Source: Leucocoprinus leucothites
Taxonomy: Eukaryota > Basidiomycota > Agaricomycetes > Agaricales > Agaricaceae
Assembly (NCBI GenBank): GCA_013368445.1
Contig: JAACJO010000003.1
Span: 1,860,001-1,924,000 of the forward strand
Direction: 5' to 3'
Length of the DNA: 64,000 nt
Shown here: positions 29,415-40,282 of the stretch, in pieces
How the letters are laid out: each line of letters opens with the position of its first letter
Numbering within the stretch: the stretch's first letter is position 1
Translations under genes and position numbers: made by a program
Notes under the pieces: generated by a model
What the model saw: the letters and a program-made list of their open reading frames with translations, nothing else
Databases searched by the model: none
What the model was told of the DNA's origin: nothing

Positions 29415-31657
29415 ATGGCAACCTATACAGCTAAGGACGTAACCAACGATATCGGCCATCTAATTGGCGATGATGAGAAGGTCATTCAAGAGTGTCAGTG
29501 TATCCCCTCACATACCCTCTCATACTGACTAACAACAGGCCTCGCAATATGCCACAACTTCAACATCTCTCCGGAAGATCTACGATGGAAACTCGAGGCA
29601 CTCAACTTTAAGACCACGACGACTCATTCAGAGATAGCTTCAGTCAATCTGGACTCCATACTGGCTCTAAAGGCTCAGATGCAACGCGAACTCACGCAGA
29701 AGAAGGTTCAGCCAAAGCCTACAACTGTCGCTGCGAATGTCAGTCGGTTAAGGAGGAATATCCCAATGCCCGGAACGAATGCTGCACCTAGTCCTGCAGC
29801 ACCAGCGGGTAGGAATGTAGTAGCGCAAGTTAAGCAGGAAGATATCCAAGTTGCTGGACCTAGTCGGGCTGTGTTTTCTGGGCCAAAGCAAGACGAGAAA
29901 GAACAAAGAGCTTGTGAGATTTTGAATATCCATATCGCAGTATCCCAAGCTGATTGATTGTAGATAGATACATGTTTGAGAAACAGCTTGAAAAAAGTGA
30001 TAGTATGTTGTTGCATGACAGTGTTTCCGCAGCATGGATGCTGAGAGCAATCATGAAGAACTTGACAAGATGATCAACGATGTTGCTGAGCTCGTCCGCA
30101 AACATTACAAGATAGACAAGATCGATGACCCCAGCATCCCAACAGACGTGAGCCCCTCGTATCCTCTGATCGCATTTCTTGGCTAGTTTATGATGGTGCT
30201 CTGCAGAATGACATAGTCATCGTTGGCAGAATTTTCCAAGACATCGAGATTGATTCAAAACTCACAGAATCCACTGTATTCATTCAATCTTCCCGTGTAC
30301 ACTCTGGCGGTTCTCGTACTCCAGTCAAGTTTGATCCTCAGCTTATTATACGGAACCACATTCGGGGGGCGACTGGTATTGGGTTGTTCCCTGGTGCTAT
30401 TGTGGTCATGAAAGGTAGAAATGGAAGTGAAAAGTATTTCTTGGCTAATGAGATTTTGGCTGTGCGTTTTTCCTCTCCTTCTGGTGGATGTTATGCGGCT
30501 TTAACTATGACCGTAGCTTCCCCTCCCAGGCCAAACGATAACACAGCCAGCCACAAATGCGATGAAAGTTGATCCTGTCGATTCAAGTGCATTCTCACTA
30601 GCAGTTGCATGTGGCCCGTTCACCTCCGACTCTGATCTGACCTATGCACCACTCGCAAGTATCGTTGAAGCACTTCAAAAGGACAAGCCGAGCGCACTAC
30701 TCCTTGTATTTATCCTTTCCACACTTCTCTGCCCTTACTTACTTCTTTTGGTATAATAGGTTGGTCCGTTCATAGATGCTGCGCACCCTTCCATTAAAAC
30801 AGGCGATCTGGATGTGACCCCCACCGACCTTTTCCGTCGGCGGATCTACAAACCTCTCAGAACATTCTTGGACGCTTCTCCTGGAAGCATCGTGATCCTC
30901 CTCCCTGGGATACGAGACCTCATCAGTCAACACGCCGTGTACCCGCAAAGCGAGTTGTCGTCTGACTTGGTGCAAAACGACCCCGTAAGCTTGGCTCCAT
31001 ATCTTCACGTCTACCGGTTCTCATTAAATTTCCATGACTGCTTATACAATAGAGGATCTACCTCGTACCAAATCCAGCCAAATTCAAAATCAATGATGTC
31101 ACTTTTGGTGCATGTAGTGTGGACGTATTGTTCCATCTACGTAGAGAGGAGTTCATGAAAGCCGGGAGACAAGAGGATCCTATTCCCCCGGCACACGAAG
31201 ACGATGTAGGAACAGACGCGATGGCTAACCTGTGTCGGCATTTAATCCAACAGCGAAGGTGCGTCTCTTCGTCTCATTAGTGGTCAATTGAATGAATGCC
31301 AATGGGACCGGCAATAGTTTCTATCCGATTTTCCCTACGCCACAGGAATTGGCACATGAAGTAAACCTTGATATCAGTCATTCGGATGGATTGAAGCTTC
31401 TAGACCAAGAGAACCCAGCTGTGCCTGATGTACTAATTTTACCCAGTAAGCTGAAGCACTTTGTCAAGGTTTATTTTCCATTTCTTGCCTTAGTGATGAT
31501 AGACTGACTAGTTCGACAGACGGTACATACAACAACCTCCATCAACCCTTCTTTCCTTAATAGAGGAACGTATGCGCTACTGAAAGTCGCTGCAGGCAGT
31601 GATGTAGTCAATGTGAAGCAGCGGTTGAACTGCGAGATCATTCGGCTAGGGAAATAA
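29415..31657 (+). CDS. POL12: DNA polymerase alpha subunit B (Pol12/POLA2)
   Basis: Regulatory B subunit of the DNA polymerase alpha-primase complex that starts replication in the nucleus. An N-terminal helical domain (CHNFNISPEDLRWKLEAL, about 29545-29605) is followed by a disordered linker. The OB/phosphoesterase body carries DIVIVGRIFQDIEIDSKL, GATGIGLFPGAIVVMKG, PSALLLVGPFIDAAHP across an intron (about 30700-30790), SIVILLPGIRDLI, RIYLVPNPA, NDVTFGACSVDVLFHLR and SFYPIFPTP, ending in RLNCEIIRLGK. The calcineurin-like fold is inactive in this family. Start: ATG 29415 begins MATYTAKDV; the earlier ATG at 29407 is out of frame. Its stop lies 75 bp from that of the ZNG1 gene on the opposite strand. 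The short introns between 29915 and 30035 are the least certain joins. Confidence 0.93.
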
Positions 31658-31732
31658 TGCCTTTCTTTCGGACGCTTCTGGTCCCGTTGTGTATTAGGCT
31701 GTGTAACTGCTTTCGGAAATGTACTCATGGAT

Positions 31733-33370
31733 TTATGAATTTAATACGGCTTCTAGACTGCTTCGCACGACCTCGTCTAAGCCTTTACCTATCAGCACGA
31801 CCTTTCCTTCATCGGGTATCCCAAGACCCTCATCCGCGTCGTCTGACACTTCATTCATCTCGTATAGGCTCCGGACGCCTTGTAGGATGTAGCGTTTTCC
31901 TGCGGTGAGCGATAGCAAACCTTTACACCTTAGAACCAGTAAATCCCGTGTCGTGGATGATTCATCTTCTGGTAACCGATTCTCCCAGAGAACCGTCCGT
32001 ATCCATTGATCAAATCTGTCGAAGGCCTCAGGAGTGATTCTCGAACACTCAACACGGAGACTGGATATTCCACGGAATTCATAGTGATTGGTATGCGTTT
32101 TCTCTTGGTCATGCCGATGTTCGTGTGTGTGATCACAGTCCTTCGTGTGGACGTGTGGTGCTGGGGCTGTTGTAGAAGCGGGGTTTGCCAAAGGGAGGGG
32201 TTTGGTATACGCGGAAATGCCGATGATGTGCTTCAGGTCGATTTCGCCTCTGATGGTGCGGTAAATCGGAGCGGCAGGGTTGACCTGGTTGACAAGGTGT
32301 TCGGTGCGTGTCAAGGCTTCGGGTGAAGCAAGGTCGGTTTTGTTGAGGATTATGACGTCTGAACCAGCGATTTGTCTGTAATGAACATTGTGTCAATCGG
32401 GATAGTGAATTAGTGTGGTTCGGTTGATCGGGGCGATCCTACGAACCGGAGACTTTCACCCACATTCATTGGGTCGGTTGCATGATCTTCCGCCATTTGC
32501 TGTTTTCCTCCAATGTCAGTAAAGGCTATTAGACTCTTGACAAGGGAATGTGTAGTACCTGTTCGCCGAAAACAACATCGATAACACATACTACACCATC
32601 TAGTATAATATCTCGCCCTAACCCCTTAGCGAATTCTTCGTTGTGCCAAAATATTGCAGCAATGGGACCTGCGGTCAGAGCACGGATTTCGGTTAGCTCA
32701 TGTCTTCATCTCGGTGGGTGTTAATAGGCCAATTCTTGCCACTGACCAGGATCAGCTAGGCCAGTCGTCTCCAAAAGGATATAATCAAATGCTCCTTTGC
32801 GTTGCATGAGCTTTTCAATGGCAGCGACACCCGTGTCCTTGATACTGCAACATAAGCACCCATTTGGCAGTTCTAAGAATTCTTCAGATTGTTCTGCTGT
32901 GGGGTCGTCTGCCGAAGATATATTGATAGCCTTTGCTGTGAAGGATAAAATTGGTTAATGTGGCTACCAACAAAGGGGGTTTAGGCTCACCTTCTATATC
33001 CTATTCAAGTGGTTGTGTGATAAATGATGGTGATTGAGAGCCGAACGTTGATGAGATGGGCTCACCGCGGTATCGCCAAACTCATTCATGATAACAGCGA
33101 TACGGTAGCCATGCCGTTTCGTGAGAATGTACCTGAGGCTTGTTCAGTGCAAATAAACCACAAGTACTCATAGTCGCTGCGCACTTGAGGAGAGTGGATT
33201 TTCCTGCACCGAGAAAGCCGCAGATGATAGTGAGAGGAACCTGGTACTGGTTTACTGGCTCATTGACAGGCAAGTCATGGTCAATCAAAGTGCTACAAAA
33301 TGAGCAAGATAGACAAATGGAAAGCTAGAGAGGGATGGACGCACGGAATGTCGTCGTCCGAGTCAGTCAT
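31733..33370 (-). CDS. ZNG1: CobW/COG0523 zinc-regulated GTPase metalloprotein activator
   Basis: G3E-family GTPase metallochaperone; eukaryotic ZNG1 members deliver zinc to methionine aminopeptidase. The P-loop is in [14 protein letters not shown] (about 33180-33235). Downstream come AVIMNEFGD and the zinc-binding CxCC motif in [14 protein letters not shown] (about 32840-32880), then ETTGLADP and [18 protein letters not shown]. The C-terminal CobW_C half has a His-rich loop ([20 protein letters not shown], near 32080-32150) just before [13 protein letters not shown], a likely metal-binding sensor. Start MTDSDDDIP at 33370; intron 1 joins it to TLIDHDLP. About 430 residues, normal. It diverges from the STYX-like gene with 155 bp between ATGs. 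Confidence 0.93.
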
Positions 33371-33525
33371 TGAAGGTGATGGGCCAGGACAGGGACAGAA
33401 CAGGGGTGTGGGCGTGACACGCGTGTGGAATCTAATTTACGAAATGGCGCCCAATCAACCAACCACTCCCAACCCTCCAACTCGACCTCACCCATCTGTC
33501 CTCCCTCTCGCACAAACATACACTC

Positions 33526-34679
33526 ATGACAATGAACGGCGTCCCATTGACTGAGGAGGAGCGCAGATCAGTTGTGCAGGGTCCGGGGGATGTTGAATGG
33601 AAGTAAGTCTACCTTTTCTCTGTTCGCCTTTAATGACTGACCAACCTTGTCTCTTTGCCTTGTCTTCGATTCAACATAGATACGAGATGCGTCGTGAGTG
33701 CCAGGAGATACTTCCTGGCCTACTGCTAGGCCCTTTTGCTGCATCCAAGTCCCTTGAAACTCTCAACGCGCTAGGCGTGACACATATGTGGGCTCTCATT
33801 TACTTCTGGCGGCCTTCAGCTCAAGTATTGATGAATGTCATTTTCCCTCATCTTGTCATTTTTCACGCGTCTCCACGTTATACAGAGTGTGTATACGAGA
33901 TGCTAAAGAAGCCTTCTCTGTCCGTCCACGCTATCCGGATCACTTCAAATATATGGTTCTAGACGTCGAGGATAACGAGGAGCAAAACCTCATTCGTTTG
34001 TTCCCAGGGTACGCGGTGGCACATTACCTCTCTATTCCGCCACCCCCCTAACATCTGGTTAGCGCAAAGAAGTTCATCGACGACGCCATCAGCGACAAAG
34101 GACGCGTCTTGGTGCACTGTAATGGTACGCTTTTTACCTTCACTTTCCTTTACGGCACACAAGTTAATGTTCCTGGGACCCTCATCATTTTGTAGGTGGC
34201 ATAAGTCTATCTCCTGCCTTTGTCGTTATGTTTGTGATGCAGCATTATCAACTCAGCTGGGAGGACGCCCTCCATATGGTCCAGAATCGTCGTTACTGTA
34301 TATCCCCGAATGGCGGATTCCTCACGCAGATCAAGGTACGCCCTACCTTCTTTCGATTTAACATTCCTGCCGCTGACTTCGGTCCCTACAAACTTTGCTT
34401 GCTTCTTAATCGAACTACTTAGGAGTATGAGGCTATCTACAAAGCAAGTCTTGCCGTTCAGTTGTTCCCACCCGTGCAAAGATCAATTTCGAGGCGGAAA
34501 CGTGAAGAGGAAGAGGATGACGATATGGAAATCCGGTATGTTTACTTCCATTTTCCCTTGCTCAACGTGCCACTGATTTCGATCATGATGGTTATCCTTT
34601 CCACAGAGATGAGGATAGGAAGCGGCCTTTGGTGAAAAATGACACGCAGGAAACTGATCCCAATGCGATGGAGACATGA
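33526..34679 (+). CDS. STYX-like dual-specificity phosphatase relative, catalytic Arg replaced
   Basis: Dual-specificity-phosphatase fold most like STYX pseudophosphatases. Order: LPGLLLGPFAASKS near 33705-33750, THIVCIRDAKEAF across an intron, YMVLDVEDNEEQN, the signature loop, then YQLSWEDALHMVQNRRYCI and NGGFLTQIKEYEAIY, the usual STYX ending. The signature loop reads HCNGGISLS across intron 34125-34195. The nucleophile Cys (34118-34120) is kept, but the Arg of HCxxGxxR is Leu (34207-34209). Loss of that phosphate-binding Arg should abolish or severely reduce catalysis, so a phospho-site-binding role is more likely. C-terminal tail is charged. Start ATG 33526, MTMNGVPLTEEERR. Confidence 0.88.
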
Positions 34680-35002
34680 GCGCTAAGCTTGTTCGGACCT
34701 AGGGGCGGGTTGACTGCCGCCTTCATTGCACACCCCCACGGCTTGACTCAATGGTCTTCCGATATGACCCGACTCAGAAAGTCATCACCCTGTTCCTGTC
34801 ATTCTCTCTTTGTCGGGATGTTGGATGTGGATAGGGGGGTTGGTTATTCTTGTCACTTTTTTTTTTTGCTTTGCTGGTCGCTCTTCTTTTGGCGAGATCT
34901 CATCCCTCTTTTCTTTTTCTTTTCTTTTCCTTCGTGTTTGTCTGGATCTGGCCATACCCTATCTAGTATGTAAAACCAATTTTGCGTCGTAATACTTAAT
35001 GA
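34680..35002. other. Convergent intergenic region, STYX-like / Hut1
   Basis: About 320 bp between two stop codons. T-rich and CT-rich runs (for example 34857-34867) fit 3' UTR and polyadenylation signals. No gene. Confidence 0.5.
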
Positions 35003-36506
35003 TTACAATGATTTTATTTTGGCTTTTTCCTTTTCCTGGATGACACGTTTCGCGTGGACGTCTGGAAGGGATACGTAAAACATGTCAGCGTCGGATATTC
35101 GGGTGTCCGGTGGCGGGAAGAGAAATGACGCACCTCGGCGTTTCACCCAAGCTTCGACGGAAATTCCAGCAAATACTACGGCAGCGCCCGACCATTGGCC
35201 CGATGTCAACTTATGGTTGTAGACAATTACTGATAATAGCATAGTGAATAATTTACGAGTGAGGGTAATGGTTCTGTGTAGAAATCCCAAATGTGAGCTT
35301 CCTCTCAGAAGGGATGCCTAAAATGTTGGAACTTACACTAAAGTGAGAGATCCAAAATGTTGCAGGGTTTCGAAAATGAAGAGCTGTCCCAATGCGCCAG
35401 TGAACGCGAATTGTGCGAGTGGTGTAATGATAGATGGATGGTTCCGAACGAAGGTGAGAGCGCCAATTAATTCAGATTTGCCGTCGTTGGAAGGGTGAAT
35501 GACCGGGATATAGGGCAACGGCAGGACGGATAATATGGAAGTGATCAGGGTGCAGAAAAAGTTAATCCAGAACATCATCTGCTGTCCCGAGACCTTGTGA
35601 CGGGTAAAGATCTCATCCTGGGTAGAGTTGATCGCTCCGTCGAGGGCGAGGTTTATGAGGAGGTAGGTGATACCGATAACGTTCGCGTAAGGCGTTTGTC
35701 CGTTATTGTTGGAGGTATATTTCCCTTTCTTGCCGTCACTACCAAAATACATGAAGAGAGTGATCCCTGTTGTAACCATGAACACGACAAGGTATTTGTG
35801 AGGCGCGAAGCGGCGGCGGTAGAGAAGTACGTTCATGATCATGACAGGGACGAGTTTACATGATTTGCCGAGGACCATCGCAGGGTAAGAGATGTACGAA
35901 AGCGCGGCGAAGCCGAAAGGTGCGGCGGAGGTAATAAAGGCAGAGCATTGAAGGTATCGAAGTAACAACGACCGGGTCGAGTATCGGGTATTTGGTTTCT
36001 CGAGGTGATGTTTGCCATTCGCTTGGCCGTTGACTGCGGCTCCGTTCAAAGTTACTTGGGTTTCTTTATCTTTATGCTCGAGACCGAGGCTCTGAGCAAG
36101 GGTATCTGTCGATTTGCGGCGGATTATGATATAGATCAAGGCCGACAATGAGCTTAGGATGCTCTGGCATGTTCCCATAAAGAGAGGTGATTTGAACTTG
36201 TCGGCACCAGAACCGTCAATCCGCTGGAATGGGACGGAAACTAGGGTGGGCGGATTTTCGGATCAGCTACAAAAGTCATGTTTGTCGGGTGGACGCGGAC
36301 TCACGGCGCTCTTGGGCTATGGCCCACAGCTGAAAAGAGAAGGTTGTCAATAGATACCTTGTGGCATGCGGGTCGAGGCTCGGCACTGCGATCTACTTAC
36401 CAGAAACATCGAGTAGACTCCGAGCACGCATGTTATGAGCCTAGGCCATTTTTGTCAGCCTGCAATCAGGACCCAAGCTGTGGAGTACCAACCTTGCGAA
36501 AGCCAT
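35003..36506 (-). CDS. HUT1: UDP-galactose transporter homolog 1 (Hut1)
   Basis: Multi-pass nucleotide-sugar transporter (SLC35B1/Hut1 family) of the ER membrane. Exons from the N terminus: MAFA (36506), [21 protein letters not shown], then SVPFQRIDG and the long exon 36178-35333, plus the last exon 35290-35003. Around ten hydrophobic segments are visible. Family signatures are [58 protein letters not shown] and [15 protein letters not shown]. The C terminus is Lys-rich (KEKAKIKSL) and faces the cytosol. Divergent from the Ser/Thr kinase gene with 282 bp between starts. All four N-terminal junctions keep frame, which supports the model. Confidence 0.93.
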
Positions 36507-36788
36507 GGTGAAGAATAGAGGACTGCCAGAATGATGTTCGCATTTACAATGATCTCAACGTGTATCTGTGACGTGGAGCTGAGATCAGATCTAGCCCCTA
36601 AATTCGGGTTAAGGCGCCTTAGCGTTCCGTTGATGACAGTAAAAATAATTAATTCTTATATGTCCGAACCGGGCTTGGCAGGTCAGCTGTTCGACTGTCT
36701 CCCATTCCTTAAACCGCCCTAGGCTCTTCCTCTTACCACCACCATCTCCCTTACAAATCCCCTTCCCATCCCTTCCTGACCTTGTTTA

Positions 36789-39491
36789 ATGTACTCTGGC
36801 CATCTCCTATCGCGAGAAGACAGTCGCTCTCTGCCTGGTTACATTCTCCAGCCCTCTCATCAAGAACTAGCTTTCTCTCCCGCCTCGAGACCTAGTAGGC
36901 TCTCGAGCTTTTGTCCAGGAGCCGAATGGAGCCTTGAAGCACCCTCAGATGCAGACCTCGAAGATGAACAACATCTTCCAGCTGCTCTTTTCCGAGCTGA
37001 GGACAAGCAAAACACTCGGCTCCACACCTCCAATACCCCTTCCCCTACTCTCCCAATACCCATGCATGCTGAGAAATCTACCACTACACCGCCTCCAAAT
37101 GTCTGCGCCTCTCCCGCGGCGATGTTTCTTGCTGCTTTCAGCCCTAATCTCAAACCAACACCTCTCCCCGACGACGAAGGGCAGACCGTAGCTGGGTACA
37201 CCCTAGGCGGAATCATCGGCTATGGCGGTTTTTCGGTTATTCGACGTGCGTTCTCTGCCTCAGGTGGAGTTGTTGCTGTGAAGATCGTCAAGAAATCTGA
37301 GCTCCAAAAACAGTCAAACCCAATCCATGCACAGAAGAAGCTGGATCACGAAGCAGAGATCTGGTCGTCGTTGAGCCACGAGCATATTCTTCCTCTTTTT
37401 GCTGCGGTCCATACTTCTTATGCAGATTTCTTTGTAACCCTCTTTTGTCCTGCAGGCTCGTTGTATGATATTCTTCAGCGGGACGGGACGCCGGCATTGC
37501 CCCAGGATGATGCAGGGATGATGTTTAGGCAGGTTGTGAGGGGGTTGCGATATCTTCATGAAGTTGCGATGTATGTCCATAGGGACATCAAACTAGAGAA
37601 TGTGCTCGTGGATGAGATGGGTATATGCAGAATTGGAGATTTCGGCATGTCCAGAAAAATAGGTGAAATCGACGAGGATGCCCTGGAGTCTGACGTTGAA
37701 GAACAACAAAGTGAACGTGATTTCTTGCGCCAGCAAGGTAACGTCACCGCCCACAGGGCTGCCACAATTTCAGGCTCTGCTCGTCGCCATGGGCGCTCGA
37801 GTCTGCAGCCTCCTCAGGCCACTGCTCGCCATGGCGCCACTCGCCACCGCAATTCTACCTCTTCTGCACACCCTACGCACGTGTGTCAGCCTGGGTCACT
37901 GCCTTATGCCTCACCCGAAATCCTCCTCCCACAGACGCACGGGCCATTGCATCCGCATCCAGCCCAAGACATTTGGGCATTGGGTGTGCTCCTGTATGCC
38001 CTCCTAACGGGCCAGTTCCCTTTCTGCGACTTGTTTGAGCCTCGACTTCAGATGAAGATATTACACGGTAAGGGTCCTTATCACTAGCCATCAAAATGGC
38101 CCATTGAATACGTTCCGTATATAGGCACTTTTGAACTGCCAACAGGCATCGGACGGGGCGCCGAGCGCGTCCTTCAGGGCTGTCTTGAGCGTTCTGTGCA
38201 ACAGCGCTGGACCATTGCCATGGTCGATGAGGTTGCCTGGGGCATTGGTTGGGGTAGTGAGGGCGATGATGTGACTCCTGCCGAGTCAGATGAAGAATAT
38301 GAAACTCATTGCCGACCGGCTACGCGGCCATCTACGCGCCCGCCATCCCGTTCCCGTTCCCGTTCACGTCCCCCACCTCTCAATGACTTGCCACATCATG
38401 GCGACGGAAGGACCCGTCCCGCCCGCGAGGCTGCTTCACGTCGATCAGCTTCTCGCGCTAAGCGCTCATCGTCGAGGGCCCCCGTGCCAACTCATCATCA
38501 GCCATATTCAGGACGCAGCATCAGCCGCGGCGTGATGTCTCGTCACAATTCTCGTGCGCCCTCACCCTCCAATTCTGGGCTCAGCAATAGCATTATGTCT
38601 AGTGCTGAGTCGCCTTTCCTCCCGTCCCCCACCTCGTCTGTTGACCGCGGTCGTCGGCCCTTCCGCAGCAGCCCCCTCTTACCTTCGCGGTCTCCGAGCC
38701 CCAGTATGGTTCCGGGCACACCGGTCGACTTTGGCTCGGGATTCTCTGGACCATTCAACGCTTCTTTGCCGGTTGTCGATGATCAACCTGATGAACTGAG
38801 CCTTGATAGCGCACAAGAACAAGAGAGGAGAGGAAGGTCCAAGACAACACGTGAATTAAGGGCGTCGCCTTTATCCTTCGCCGCTAGCGATAGCTCTGAT
38901 AACGATAACATAAATATCGCCGTCAGCGTCAGACGCCGCGATACCGGACATTGGAGTGGCAGCTTGGGTGAAGAGGAGGCAACTACAGGGGTGCGCATTG
39001 TTGACGACGATAACATCAAGTCAGACTATGTCGTTACCGGACTGAGCTCTCCCGAAAAGGAGCGAAGTCGAAGTTGTGGGTATAGTTTAAGAGTTCCTTC
39101 ATCATCATCTTCTCCTTTGTTGGATGGTGGTCACCAGCCGGGTATGGATCGCCCTCATCCCCTCCACCACCACCATTATCAGCATTATGAGCCTTATGAG
39201 TATGATCACGAGTTTTGGACAAAGAGGAGGAATAAGCGTACGGGCAGTTCGCCTCCGACGCCGGTTACCTCTGGTGCTGTCACCAGCCCATGGTCCGCAT
39301 CGTCTACTCGCTCACCTGCTGGCGGTCAATCCCATTCGGGAAAGACACCTATCACCGCTGCTATCATCAATGACTTACTGAAAAAGAAGAGCGAGCCTTC
39401 GCCCCCATGTGCTGACTACGTGGATGTTGTTACCAGACCCATGATGGCGACAAGGGGCAGGAGTGTTGACCGCGGAATTGGCTGGTCCTGA
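36789..39491 (+). CDS. Ser/Thr protein kinase (CAMK-like) with insert in the activation segment and SR-rich tail
   Basis: Two exons joined at intron 38070-38124. The kinase domain starts near 37195: IIGYGGFSVIRRA (Gly loop), VAVKIVKK (ATP Lys), MYVHRDIKLENVLVD (catalytic loop), GDFGMSRK (Mg-binding DFG), LPYASPEILL (APE variant SPE), DIWALGVLLYALLTGQFPF. All catalytic residues are present. About 75 residues, Arg/His/Ser/Gln-rich, lie between DFG and SPE, far longer than a normal activation loop. After the kinase (38.2 kb on) comes a 430-residue disordered tail with RSRSRSR-type runs and many Ser-Pro sites. The N-terminal 130 residues are Pro/Ser-rich. The orthologue group was not identified; it resembles fungal CAMK-like polarity or nutrient kinases. 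Confidence 0.88.
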
Positions 39492-40282
39492 ATGAAAGGA
39501 CAACCACGCGGCCTTCTTGGGCTCCCCTTGTCTGGCCCTTGATGAGGTAATAGCCTGAGTCGTGGCTGATAAAGGAACGAAATTTCTGGCGAGCCAGAAA
39601 TGAGCATGAACTTAACATTGATCTGTTACATTCGCCGAGTCTGGTTTTGAGTTTTCTTACTCAACATTATTAAAGTTCCAAGGGTTGTGTTTCGAGATTA
39701 TGGATTCCAAAACAAATATGTGGAGGATGATAATCTTCACGTTGACCTCTGAGTTCCTTGTGCCATTTCTCTTTTCCCCCCTGGTTTCTCTTGTTTTATT
39801 GTTCGTCTCTCGTCTTCTTTGGTCTCCTTCTCTCCGTGTCTCCCCTCTTTTCTTTTACCATTTATTCTCTTCCTCAAATTCTGTTCCAGATATCATCAAC
39901 TCCACCAACAGCTATTTATCCTGTCCACAAGTCCTCATCATACTTCCATTGCTCCAGTTTCTCCCTTGTTTCAATAGCCAACTACCTTTATCACACACAC
40001 ACACACACAACTCAATCCCTCAATAATCATGTACTTTTTGTTTTTGCCTGCACCAGTAGTTAGCTGTCTGTATACCCGCCAAACAATATCCTAGTGTAGC
40101 ATCAGTCGAATATGACGAGCTTGTGGTCCTTATCTTACTGCGGATTCGGATACCGAGGCAAGTAAAAACACAATATTAATCAATACCACCGAAAGCAAAA
40201 ACACAAAAGAATTTGAGATCAAGACTGGTCCGCAATGATCAATCCAAGTCCCCGACGTCGAGTATGAAACACATCAGAAAGC
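39492..40282. other. Convergent intergenic region with strong pyrimidine bias
   Basis: Nearly 800 bp between two stop codons. 39750-39990 is a long C/T-rich stretch on the + strand, followed by a CA microsatellite. An open frame of 113 codons (39685-40026) has an extremely biased, hydrophobic composition caused by the CT tract and is not proposed as a gene. A short unannotated transcript cannot be excluded. Confidence 0.5.
39992..40009. repeat. (CA)9 microsatellite
   Basis: Nine uninterrupted CA units in the convergent intergenic region downstream of the kinase gene. Confidence 0.95.

Noticed and set aside
39685..40026. 113-codon open frame in the CT-rich intergenic region (+)
   Set aside because: Its hydrophobic, Ser/Leu/Phe-rich composition follows from the pyrimidine tract and it has no domain pattern.
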